Below are positions 54,550 through 64,000 of a stretch of 64,000 nucleotides of DNA, one piece after another. The stretch's first letter is position 1; every line of letters begins with the position of its first letter. The position numbers and the translations under genes are program-made. The DNA comes from Gambelia wislizenii (lineage: Eukaryota > Chordata > Lepidosauria > Squamata > Crotaphytidae). The notes beneath the pieces were generated by a model that ran no database searches, was not told where the DNA came from, and was given only the letters and a program-made list of their open reading frames with translations. The stretch lies in NCBI GenBank assembly GCA_030847615.1, contig JAUMIR010000015.1, forward strand, positions 5,907,501-5,971,500, in the 5' to 3' direction.

Positions 54550-56394
54550 TACATTATATATTTTTGCTGCCACCATTGCCTCTGCAAGAAGCCATCCAGC
54601 AGAGCTGTTTCAAGTGGTCAGAGGTCTATTACACATTGGTTCTCAAGCAGAAAATGCCAACCACTCAACAGCCTACTGTGAAGAATTTGCATGGCACTTT
54701 GCAGATAAAATAGTTCAGATCTACTCTGACCTGGATGCTGTAGCTGATGTAACCTTGGCTCCTCTTTTCCAGTTCTTTTGGATGCTTTTCGATTTGTTCA
54801 GTCTAAGGATGTGGACAGGATCCTTGGAGAGGTGAGTGCCACCACATGTGTGGTAGACTCTTGCCCTTCCTGGCTTATCGAACAGGCCAGAGGGAGAACT
54901 CGCTGAGTGGGTGAAGGGAATAGTCAATACCTCCTTACAACAAGACAGAGCTCCAACCTGACTAAGGAGGCAGTTGTGAGGCCAATGTTGAAAAAGCCAT
55001 CCCTGAATCCCTTTATAATGGGTAATTATCAGCCAGTGTCCAACCTACCGTTTTGGGGTAAGGTATTGTAGTGTGTGGTGGCTTCCCATCTTCAGGGATT
55101 ACTGAATGAAACAGATTATCTAGATCCATTTCAGTCTAGCTTCAGGCCTGGCTATGGAACAGACAGCTGGCAGGAAACTAGACAGGGGGAGTGTGTCCCT
55201 GTTGGTTCTGCTGGCCCTCTCAGCAGCTTTCAGTACCATCAACCATAGTATCCTTCTGGGTCACCATGCTAGCATGGGACTTGGAGGCCTTATTTTACAG
55301 TGGCCCCGTTCCTACCTGGAGGAAAAAACTCCGTAAGTGGTGCTGGAAACTCCTGTTCAACCCCCTGGTAAATTTAATTTAATTTTTAATTTAATTAGGT
55401 ATTTATACCCCCCTCTTCAGCCACAAACGCTATCAGAGCTGCTTGCAAATTGTTTAAGCAATAGCAATTTTACACGTCTACACTGCATTAAGCAGTTTCC
55501 AATGTGTGTTAGCTAACCGTTGGTTTCAATGGCTTTTCTGTACCTGAGACTTAAAATTAGATTTAGCCTATGGACTGTACCACTGTAAAGGAGAGGCAGG
55601 GATATGCCTTCCCTATTTTGTTTTCCATTTCCATTTCTGTTTTGTCCCCCGTGGCATTTTACATATAGATGAAACTGCTAGGAGAGGTCATCCAGAGTTT
55701 TGGGATGCAGTGCCATTAATATGTGGATGACACCCAACTCTGTTGTTCTACTACTCCAATACACCCCGATTCAAGGAGGCTGTTGTAGTCCTAAACCATC
55801 AGTAATGGACTGGATGAGGGCAAACAAACTGAAACTTAATCCACACAAGACAGAGGTGTTCTTGGTCAGTTGGAAGGTGGATCAGGGAACAGGGATTCAG
55901 CCTGTGTTAGATGGGAGTTACACAGTTTGGATGCACTCCTGGCCTCAGCCTGGAGGTCCTGGTTTCTGCAATGGCCAGGGGTGCTTTTACACATTTAAAG
56001 CTTGTGTGCCAACTGCGCCCATTCCTTGAAAGGTAATTTTTTTTCATTCAGACAGGCTTTTAAAACATCAAGTTTTAAAAGAATGGTCTAGGAAGTGCTG
56101 TATTGTTTTAGCTGAACTACTTTTAAGAGCTTTTTATCTTTTTAATTGAATTTTATTCTTTTAACTTGAGATGTGAATTGCTTTAACACTATAAATAGAT
56201 TAATTCTATTTTAATCTTCACTTTTTGTATGTTTTTCATTGTATTGTTCTTTTAAATTGTGAGCTGCTTTGAGTCCCAATTTTTTTGGTGGAAAGCAGGA
56301 TATAAATACAACAATAATAATTAATAAGGAAGAGGAAATCTAAACGACATCAAAGTAATTCTTGCTTTTATTTCCTACCATTGTTTTAATGGTA

Positions 56395-57452
56395 GGAAGG
56401 GGTCCCGAGGACCATCTAGTCCAACCCCCAGCCAATGAAGGCATCCACCACTAAAGTACTCCAAGATATGGTATCCAATGTCTATGTAAAAACCTCCAGT
56501 AAAGGAGAGTCCACCCATTTTGAGGCAGTCCATTCCACTGGCAAAGAGCTCGTATTGTTAGGAAGTTCCTCAAGAAGTTTAGTCAGAATAACTTTTAATT
56601 TGAACCCATTGCTTTGGTTCCCAATGCAAGGAAACACCAGGGGGAAGCACTGTTCCCATCAATCCAAGAAAATGAATGTTAGAAGAAGCATGATCCAGCT
56701 TGATGTACAAATGCTTAACATGGTACCTTTACCCATTACTTGGTAGGCAAAGAGGCATTTCCAATGATGGAAACACAGAAGGGGAAAGTTGATTTTCAGA
56801 CACCCCCACCCAGAATCCCAATCTAGTATAGCAACTGCTGGGAGATTTGGGGTGATGGCTGAAAAAAGAGACTTTTCTAGGCTCTGGGTGGAAAACAGGT
56901 ATCACATGCAGAAAATGGTATACCCAGAACAGGACCTCTAAAGCCTAAATAATCAGAGGCCACCCATCAAGAGTTTTTCCACACTGCACAATCACACCAT
57001 GCTCATATCACTTTAGTTGCAGTTGTTATTTTCCATGGAATCCTGGGATCTGTAGTTTGGGAAGGTACTTAAAATTCTCTGCTAGAGAGCTGTAGTCTAC
57101 TCCTCTGAATTAGAGCACTACATCTCTCTAGGTAAGAACTCTAAGCATCTCTCCAAACTACAAAGCTGAGGATTCTGGGATGGAGTCACAGCAAAGTGGC
57201 ATCAAAGCAAAGCAATAACATACTGCTATATGACTGTGCAGTGTGGATACACCCTTGGGAAGAATCCCAACAGAGACCCCTGCCATCATCTCATGGGAAC
57301 TAGGCAAATCCATGAACTCTAAAGGGAGAAGTGATAACTGGTGGGGGAACCAGAAAAATTAGGGGGTGGAACACCTCATACACAGGTTTTTCTTTAGAGA
57401 ATAGGGAGGGGGGAAAGGAGTTTTTAGTGCTTTCCCTTCTCCTCCCCTCAGA
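56395..57452 (-). repeat. SFTP 3'-flank block B, inverted copy
   Basis: On the minus strand, 57452 to about 57375 matches 42225-42310 (aatctgaggggaggagaagg ...), and 56760 to 56636 matches 42330-42460 (tttgcctaccaagtaatggg, catcaagctggatcatgctt). 56540-56400 matches the degraded CR1-like end. About 600 bases (56770-57370) are extra in this copy. Block B starts exactly at the left end of the CR1 at 57453. Confidence 0.8.
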
Positions 57453-58394
57453 TTGTCATGGATGAACTACATCCAAGGGTATTAAAAGAGCTGGCAAATG
57501 TAATCTCAGAGCCATTGGCAATAATCTTTGAGAACCCCTGGAGAACAGGAGAAGTCCCAGCAGACTGGAGGAGGGCAAACGTCGTCCCCATTTTCAAAAA
57601 GGGGGAAAAAGAGGATCCCAACAATTATCATCCAGTTAGTCTGACATCAATACCAGGGAAGATTCTAGAGCAGATCATTAAACAGAGAGTCTGTGGACAT
57701 TCAGAACACAATGCTATAATCACAAAAAGTCAACATGGGTTTCAGAGAAACAAGTCATGCCAGACTAATCTGATCTCTTTTTTTGATAAAATTACCAGCT
57801 TGGTAGATGAAGGGAACGCTGTGGACATCGCATACCTTGAATTCAGTAAGGCCTTTGACAAGGTTCCCCATGACATTCTTGCAAACAAGCTTGTAAAATA
57901 TGGGCTAGACAAGTTAACTGTTCAATGGATTTGTAATTGGTTGACCAGCTGAACCCAAAGGGTGCTCAGCAGTGGCTCCTCTTCGTCTTGGAAAGATGTG
58001 ACCAGTGGGGTGCCACAAGGTTCGGTCCTGGGCCCAGTGCTATTCAACATCTTTATCAATGACTTGGATTTGAAGGGATGTCACGCTGAGGATGGAGCAG
58101 GCTTGTTTTCTGCTGCTCCAGAGACTGGAACACAGAGCAATGGGTGCAAGCTCCAGGAACAGAGATTCCACCTCAACATTAGGAAGAACTTTTTGACAGT
58201 AAGAGCTGTTCTGCAGTGGAACACACTCCCTCGGAGCGTGGTGGGGTCTCCTTCCTTGGAGGTCTTTAAACAGAGGCTGGATTGCCATCTGTCGGGGATG
58301 CTTTGATCAAGATTTCCTGCGTGGCAGGGGGGTTGGACTGGATGGCCCTCATGGTCTCTTCCAACTCTGCAATTCTATGATTCTATGATTCTTC
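57453..58394 (+). mobile_element. CR1 LINE with internal deletion
   Basis: It reads MDELHPRVLKELANVISEPL, SLTSIPGKILEQIIKQRVCG, YLEFSKAFDKVPHDIL and [20 protein letters not shown]. At about 58069 the sequence jumps from the INDLD codons to [19 protein letters not shown], so the FADD catalytic region is missing (roughly 0.5 kb relative to the copy at 47127-48490). The terminus attctatgattctatgattc is intact. It is very similar to that copy, in opposite orientation. Confidence 0.92.
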
Positions 58395-58554
58395 CCACTG
58401 TGCAGTGGACGTAGCACTTGCCATCAGCAGAGATTGCCTTGAGTGGCTGCCTGGTGCCAAGAATGCTACCGTGCAGCTCCAGATTGGCACAGAAGGAGTT
58501 ATTCCACATTTTGTTGTCAGTCCTCACTGTTCAAAATGACAGAGCTTTGTAGAA

Positions 58555-58664
58555 TAAGGTTGCCCTTCGTTTACGTGGGATCGGTACCTGCGGTTTCACT
58601 TACCCACATTCAGGGGAAAAGGTCTCTCTAGGTATCTGGAGGACCAGAGAGTTGTGCTAGAGGT
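58555..58664. mobile_element. left part of a TIR-type transposon (host of the foldback)
   Basis: It has wording of the TA-flanked elements at 26155 and 63787 (ttgcccttcgtttacgtggg). The apparent right part is at 59850-60085, ending in cccctgcataaatgg. The foldback element sits between. Confidence 0.4.
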
Positions 58665-59849
58665 GGTTTCTGTAGCAGTAATATGAGAACTACTAGAATA
58701 GTAACCTGTTACTCTATATGAATTCACAACATACAAACCCTTTAATTTCACAACATTCAATTAACAAGTCATTTTTAACTACACAATATACATTTAGCAA
58801 CAAGTCAATATAACTTTGCAACATACAATTAGCAACAACTCAGTTTTTAAATTTGCAACTCACAATTAGCATTAATACAATTAGCAACTCACAATTGGCA
58901 TTATCTATAACAGAGGTATTATCCTGAAAAGGATGTAATTCACAACATGCACATATCATGTGCTAGTACATGCTTGTTTTTTGTAAATTTGAACCAGTTT
59001 CAGAATGTGAACCCCTTGTTAGTCTGTAGTATTGTTTTCAATAGGCACTAATTCATTTCATAGGATGGTTTTAAACTTAATATATGTTAACTCCAATTTT
59101 CTATAAATACAGAACAGGTTCAGTTCAGGAGCCAGTGTACAATTTGCTGTCGTTGGCACAGGAGATCAAGTTCAATCCAGTCAAAACAGCCAGATCCAAA
59201 TTTACTTTAGAGGAGACTAGTATACATTTTATTCCAGAGTAGTCTAAGTCAGGATCATGAAACCTCCCAGCCACCTACTGTGTTGTAATTAGTGGGCAGT
59301 TGGCTGTAACCTGATTTAAACTCCTTTGTAACACTGCTAAAGCATAGGCAGTAATTTATAACTTTTTGACATTTTTATGGGTCTAACAAGCTTATCAGTG
59401 TGTTACTGAGAGTTCAAATTTCAGCTAGGTTAGTGCCTATTGAAAACAATACTACAGACTAACAAGGGGTTCACATTCTGAAACTGGTTCAAATTTACAA
59501 AAAAACCCAAACATGTACTAGCACATGATATATGTATGTTGTGAATTACATCCTTTTCAGGATAATACCTCTGTTATAGATAATGCCAATTGTGAGTTGC
59601 TAATTGTATTAATGCTAATTGTGAGTTGTGAATTTAAAAACTGAGTTGTTGCTAATTGTATGTTGCAAAGTTATATTGACTTGTTGCTAAATGTATGTTG
59701 TGTAGTTAAAAATGACTTTTTAATTGAATGTTGTGAAATTAAAGGGTTTGTATGTTGTGAATTCATATAGAGTAACAGGTGGTTCTCATATTACTAGAAC
59801 AGGTACTTCTAGTAGTTCTCATATTACTGCTGCAGTATCTACAGAAACC
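58665..59849. mobile_element. foldback element: large inverted repeat
   Basis: The left arm 58665-59050 and right arm 59431-59849 are inverted copies over about 380 bases (for example gtattgttttcaataggcac on the left against gtgcctattgaaaacaatac on the right, and gaattcacaacatacaaacc against ggtttgtatgttgtgaattc), with a 380-base unrelated spacer. The right arm has an extra 30-base insertion near 59780-59810. Flanking both sides is gctagaggtggttt (58656-58669 and about 59869-59882), a possible target duplication. No long frame is present. The class is unknown. Confidence 0.85.
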
Positions 59850-60085
59850 TTGATAGTTTTCTTGGCTAGAGGTGGTTTCCCCAGGCATTGGAAGATCCAC
59901 CAACACCTGCTGGAAGTTGACCATAGATATGCACCAGATGCCTAGAGAGGCATCCTCTCTAGACTTTTTCTAGGTCCTTCAGTGTGATTCTATGGCACAA
60001 TATGGCAGTTCACTATTATATGTTGTTTCACATATCTGTGGTATGTCTGGGAATGTACCCCTGCATAAATGGAGGGGGGGGCAAT

Positions 60086-60689
60086 CTGTATAAGAATGCA
60101 AGATCAAAGACTCCAACATTTCACAGATGCAAACCGGGACATACGTGGCCAAACAACATCAGAGTTTGGTCAAGAAGGAAAAAGTTATTAGCAAGGAAGA
60201 AAACCAAGCTAAGCAAGGCTGCAGCAGTTTGTTTTTGCCTGAACCAACTGGGAAGGACAAGACTCTGCTCTCCTCTCCTCTCTCCCCCACCCCCGCTAAC
60301 TGAATGTAAGATACTTTTGCACTTTGAACTCACGTTTATAGCAGTGGAAGTAAGTTGGGGACAAAGAGAGAAGTGAGAGAAGAAAAAAAACCAGGACATT
60401 TTAAAGGCAGCTGAAAAAATGGGATAACAGAGACTTAATTGGGACTGTCCCTGCCAAATGGGGACAGTTGAAAAGTCTGTGAAGGAGGATTCTACTGTAG
60501 CCACTTGGCTTTTCTGTTCTCATAGCTCTCAGAAGGGGTAGAGAAGCTGTGCTTCAGTCCAGTGGGGCTTCCTTTGTTTTAACGGGTGATTGGTAACTGT
60601 CACATGTTAGATAGAGGGCTGCTTCGGCCACGCAGGAAGACTTGGAGAGCCACAACCCCTGCAAAAAAGTTTGCCTCCTAATACCGTCA
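60086..60689. other. unassigned
   Basis: No gene or known repeat is recognised. Confidence 0.3.
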
Positions 60690-60948
60690 CCTTCTAGGGG
60701 ACATGGTAGGCATTTTTTCCACGCTTGGTCTCCTCTGGGCCATTTTTGTCACTTCCGGTTTACTTGCTGTCCTTTTAACAGGAAGTGAACCAGAAATGAC
60801 TGGGCCTAAAATGGCCAAGCTGGACCAGAAACATGGAGAAATTTTCCCCATAGTGCATTTGGGGGCAAAAACATGACCTTCTGTTTTGCATGGTGTAAAG
60901 TAGCCCTCCGTTATCTCCTGCAGGCTGCACTTTGCCCATCCCTTTACT
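60690..60948 (-). mobile_element. hAT-like non-autonomous element
   Basis: On the minus strand it begins gggatgggcaaagtgcagcc and holds the shared interior (aatgcac.atgggg, tcatttctggttcacttcct). It is related to the elements at 42571 and 18018. Confidence 0.6.
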
Positions 60949-61320
60949 ATCAAGGCCTTCTTGCAACTACACTCAAGAGGGGGAAAGCAGGCCATTGGTA
61001 TGGGGAAGTCGTATTGGCCTGACAACTGGGTGCCCAATGCTTCTGAGGGACTGGCCAATCACTAGATTTGAAGAATTCCAGTTTCTATAAGCCAAAGCAT
61101 GCGTGAGCTTCCTTTGCTATAATGCATTCTGTATCCATTTGTTACTGTGATTGTTGTGTGCTTTCAAGCTGTTTCTATCCATGAAAACTCATGCTAAAAT
61201 AAAAACCAGTTAGTCTGAAAGGTGTGGCCACATTCCTTCTCCCCCTTCCCCTCTCCTCCTCCTTTTAAGCTGCAAGATCTAACACACGTACTTTTTGAAA
61301 ACCTCCTCAGTACACTGTAC
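60949..61320. other. mostly unassigned, with a Penelope-type tail
   Basis: 61185-61245 reads ctcatgctaaaataaaaacc, agttagtctgaaaggtgtgg, like the tails near 31950 and 32370. The rest has no gene. Confidence 0.4.
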
Positions 61321-61324
61321 AAGT

Positions 61325-61550
61325 GAGCCTAAACACCTTAAAGGCACCAGATCCTGTCTGAACTTGGTAGATAAGCAGGGTTACCCCCTGGTTGGGAAGG
61401 GAGTCTACCAACGAATGCCAGGTGCTGTAGGCTATATATCAGAGGAAGGAACTGGCAAACCACCTCTGAGTATTTCTTGCCTAAGAAAACTCTATGAAAT
61501 TCATGGGGTTGCCATAAGTCAACAGGTGACTTGAAGGCACACACACACAA
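61325..61550 (+). mobile_element. 5S rRNA-derived SINE with BovB-like tail
   Basis: The head resembles the internal promoter half of 5S rRNA (ccagatcctgtctgaacttg, then gataagcagggtta, then ggttgggaagggag). The body (ctcagaggaaggaactggcaaaccacctct, in pieces) and tail (gttgccataagtcaacaggt, then CACACA) follow. This is the 5S-Sauria type of SINE and not a functional 5S gene, since the 5' third of 5S is missing or diverged. Confidence 0.8.
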
Positions 61551-61721
61551 GATCTTAGTCCCTTTCCCCCAGATGCTGTAGGCTAGAACTTCCAGAGCAA
61601 GGGGAAAGGTGCCTTTTTGGACTGCCATTCCCAGAATCCCTCAGACAGCACAGGATTCTGTGAGTGGCAGTCCAAAAAGAAGAAACTCCCCCAAGCCCAG
61701 AAGGACTGCCAAGGAATCCCA

Positions 61722-61857
61722 GATGCTGTAGGCTCCATCTCAGAGGAAGGAACTGGCAAAACCACCTCTGAGGATTCCTCGCCTAAGAAAATCCTGTGAA
61801 ATTCATGGGGTTGCCATAAGTCAGCAGGTGATTTGAAGGCAGGTACACACACACAGA
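61722..61857 (+). mobile_element. second, headless copy of the 5S-type SINE
   Basis: It repeats the body and tail only (agatgctgtaggctccatct, ggggttgccataagtcagca, CACA end). About 300 bases separate it from the first copy. Confidence 0.75.
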
Positions 61858-62029
61858 GTACAAAAGAGTGAAAAATCAATTGCCCACTAGAGGGCAGCCA
61901 ATAAGCACATAGTGGGAAGAGATCTTCCACAAGAAACAGACCAGGGTCTGTCTAGCTCCAGATGCACCAAATTCTCCATCCCAAAGAGCCAATTCAAGAA
62001 TGGGGAATATGGAGTGTTCCAGATGCTGG

Positions 62030-62620
62030 ACTTCGTTGTTAACTGCTGTCAAATCAATGTTGACTTACGGTGATCCTGTCAATGAAAGACCTCCAAGTCA
62101 CCCTGTTATCAACAGCCCTTCACAGGTCTTGCAGACTCAGGGCAGCAGCTGTGGCTTCTTGAGCCCACCCATCTGTGATGCACTCTTCCTCTTCTCCTAC
62201 TGCATTCTACATTCCCAAGCATCATTGTCTTTTCTAGGGAGTCATGTCTTCTCATTATATGCCCAAAGTAGGACAGTCTCAATCTTGGCTTTAGGCTTGG
62301 TTTGCTTTTGGACTCATTGTCTTTTTGGCAGTCCATGGTTTCCAGAGAACTTTCCTCTGGCACATTTCAAATGAATTGATTCTTTTCCTGGTGGCTTTCT
62401 ACACTGTCAAGCTTCCACAACCATGCATAGAAACTGGAAATAGAATGGCATGGACAATCATGTCTTTGGTATTCAAGTATATCTTTTATACTTGAAGATT
62501 TTGTCTAGTTCCTTCATCGCTTGCCTTCCAAGTCCTAGTCTTTTTTCTGATTTCTTGACAGCAGGCTCCATTCTAATCAACGACTAAGGCAAGGTGTGGA
62601 AAATCTTATAAGTATTTCAG
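62030..62620 (-). mobile_element. RTE-BovB-type LINE 3' fragment
   Basis: The minus frame reads LRLSYFGHIMRRHDSLEKTM, then RRRGRVHHRWVGS. The plus strand near 62055 reads tgttgacttacggtgatcct, the antisense BovB terminus. Frame broken. Confidence 0.8.
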
Positions 62621-62677
62621 CACCTTCACTATTTTAAATTTAGGTAAATAATCTGTGGTCATTATAGTTTTGTTTTC

Positions 62678-62766
62678 TTATGCTGGACTACAACTCCCAT
62701 TATGCCACACATTGGCTGTCCTGGGTAGGCTGATGGGAGTTGCAACCCAGCAGCATTTGGAGGGCC
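62678..62766. mobile_element. palindromic MITE (further copy)
   Basis: tatgctggactacaactccc ... gatgggagttgcaacccagc ... atttggagggccc, with inverted halves as in the copies above. Confidence 0.7.
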
Positions 62767-62960
62767 CCATGCTCACCACCTGCAGTAGCCAAAGCATTCA
62801 TCCTCTTCCAGGACAGATCTGCCTGTTGACAAACCCCACTTCTGTGAAAAGAGGGACTTCCTAGTCCAATGTCTAGTCCTACTTAGAGTTGACCCATTAA
62901 AGCAGTGAAATTTACTTAACTACTGACTTCCTCATTCCGTAATTAATTCTGTGGGGTCTC

Positions 62961-63322
62961 TGTGATGTCATGGACTTTTTACGGAAAAAGTTGTTTTTAT
63001 GTATTAGATAGTATGGTGGGAGGGGTTGGAAATGAATGGTGATTGGTTGAATGTCTGAAGGGATTTGAATAAGGCTGGTGAATGACAGTTGTCAACTGGT
63101 AAAGAGTTGTGGGGTTAAGAGTCAGTCAGGTTTAGGAATGAATGAGTGGTGTTTTGTTTAAGGGTATGAGTTAGCTAGGAGAAGAGTGAAATATTTGTTT
63201 TAATGTATTAAATTATTAATCTGTTTCATTATTTTACGCTCCTGTCAATAAAGTACTGTTTTTGTATCATGTATTTTTTACCTGTGGGAATACTAGTTGT
63301 ATAAAAATTGGGTTCAGACATG
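62961..63322 (+). mobile_element. possible solo LTR
   Basis: Starts TGTGATGTCATGG, ends GGGTTCAGACA, contains AATAAA (tgtcaataaagtactg, about 63247) some 75 bases before the end, and is followed by TGGTGTCTG, which could be a primer-binding remnant. No internal region follows. Confidence 0.4.
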
Positions 63323-63654
63323 GTGTCTGTGCTAGTGTTAGAGGAAAACCAGGGTTCCAGGTTGGAGTTCAGTACCAAAGACAGTTGCTGTTTTAAGGTA
63401 TCCCTGACTGCTGAATCCTGTTCTTGACCAGGCAAACTACAAGTACTATTTCACAGCTTCTCTAGTGAACCAAAGTTCCTCCATATTAGTATAAGATGAG
63501 CCGTTCTGGCCATAATGCTTACCCTTGCCCAACTTAAGATTCTTCTGAGTTCTAGGGAACCAGAGGCTGCTCAGGTTCCCAGTATTTCTACCACCATTTT
63601 TGCAACATTTCTAGCAACTGAGTAGCACCTGGACCTAAGGCTATTGCTTAAAAC

Positions 63655-63722
63655 AATTTGTAAGCCGCTCTGATAGCCTTGTGGCTGAAGAGCGGGGTAT
63701 AAATAAATAAATAAATAAAACC
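63655..63722 (+). mobile_element. L2-type LINE tail
   Basis: gtaagccgctctgatagcct, gagcggggtataaataaata: the typical end of reptilian L2-type elements. Confidence 0.65.
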
Positions 63723-63786
63723 ATAACTCCCATAACAGAGGCATTGTTGATTGTTAATCTAGTGCACATAAAAGCAAAACAGTGTA

Positions 63787-64000
63787 CAGTTGTCCCTTCA
63801 CTTTCGCTGGGGTTTGGTTCCAGGACCCCCCGTTAATACCCAAATCCGTGAATACTCAATTCCCATTATATGCAATGACATAGCAAAATGGTGCCCCTTA
63901 TATAAGATGGCAAAATCAAGGCTTGCTTTTTGGATTATTATGTTTTTAAGAATATTTTCAAGCCATGAATACTGTACTTAAATCCATGAATGCCAAATCC
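63787..64000. mobile_element. Tigger-like TIR transposon, cut by the window edge
   Basis: It starts CAGTTGTCCCTTCACTTTCG after TA and continues gtttggttccaggacccccc and ccttatataagatggc, the wording of Tigger-like non-autonomous elements. Confidence 0.65.

Larger units (their letters stand above)
51560..56320 (+). mobile_element. L2-type LINE, split by later insertions
   Basis: 5' part (51560-52490): leader, then endonuclease start LLLNARLMNGKTL and VAVVCCDSIPLTSCPLP. After the LINE insertion at 52490-53135 it resumes with LGDFNIHAE-type sequence (53220-53270), SWTDHYLVRF-type sequence (53430-53460) and NGEMARAVGTIAPEHPLL. After the Helitron at 53794-54549 it continues with the reverse transcriptase: LDPFQSSFRPGYGT (55120-55160), LVLLALSAAFSTINHSILL, YVDDTQL-type codons near 55718-55740, and DWMRANKLKLNPHKTEV. 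The 3' tail (gtgagctgctttgagtccca, then AATAAT end) closes at about 56320. Many stops and shifts: it is an old copy. Confidence 0.8.

Noticed and set aside
61325..61390. 5S rRNA-like sequence
   Set aside because: Only the internal part of 5S is present, with changes, and it continues into a SINE body and BovB tail, so it is a SINE head.

Overview
The window is animal (vertebrate) nuclear DNA and most likely comes from a squamate reptile. The reasons are spliceosomal introns, TATA-driven exons, and a dense mix of CR1, RTE-BovB, L1, L2-like and Penelope retroelements, BovB-tailed (Sauria-type and 5S-derived) SINEs, Helitrons, hAT and TA-flanked DNA transposons. The species cannot be named from sequence alone. 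I see no functional rRNA or tRNA gene, no CRISPR array and no bacterial features.

Three host loci are supported. (1) A C2CD4D-type C2-domain gene lies on the minus strand at 5884-6975. (2) The 5' half of an S100 fused-type protein (SFTP) gene lies on the minus strand at 25005-25495. It keeps its TATA box, non-coding exon 1, EF-hand exon 2 and splice donors, but no exon 3 is recognisable in the window. (3) A complete SFTP gene lies on the plus strand at about 36183-42148. Its exons encode a 697-residue trichohyalin/scaffoldin-like protein rich in Glu, Arg, Gln and Cys. In human, C2CD4D sits beside the S100/SFTP end of the epidermal differentiation complex, so this window looks like the same border of that complex. 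The two SFTP genes are divergent paralogues. Promoter, exon 1, exon 2 and intron 2 align between them, and both carry the same palindromic MITE in intron 2. An LTR retrotransposon fragment interrupts the minus copy just where that intron alignment ends.

Layout: 0-5.9 kb, nested repeats (a TIR transposon containing CR1 and a LINE reverse transcriptase). 5.9-7.0 kb, C2CD4D. 7-19 kb, mostly unassigned DNA with a 68-bp tandem array, microsatellites and old repeats. 19-24.3 kb, LINE 5' end, CR1 esterase-domain fragment, and LTR-gag element. 24.3-25.6 kb, orphan SFTP 5' half. 25.6-36 kb, the intergenic region between the divergent promoters, filled with SINEs, CR1, Penelope and a Helitron. 36-42.2 kb, complete SFTP gene with a Helitron and a CR1 in intron 1. 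42.2-48.5 kb, duplicated SFTP 3' flank, a hAT element with a clear 8-bp target duplication, and a decayed L1. 48.5-58.4 kb, a segment that appears to have been inverted by recombination between two CR1 copies; it holds an L2-like LINE that was itself invaded by another LINE and by a Helitron with a 114-bp tandem array. 58.6-59.9 kb, a 1.2-kb foldback (inverted-repeat) element. 60-64 kb, more SINE, BovB, possible LTR and TIR elements.

I did not find a clearly new multi-gene system. The most interesting observations are the divergent SFTP pair with one decapitated member, its conserved promoter block, the CR1-mediated inversion model and the large foldback element.
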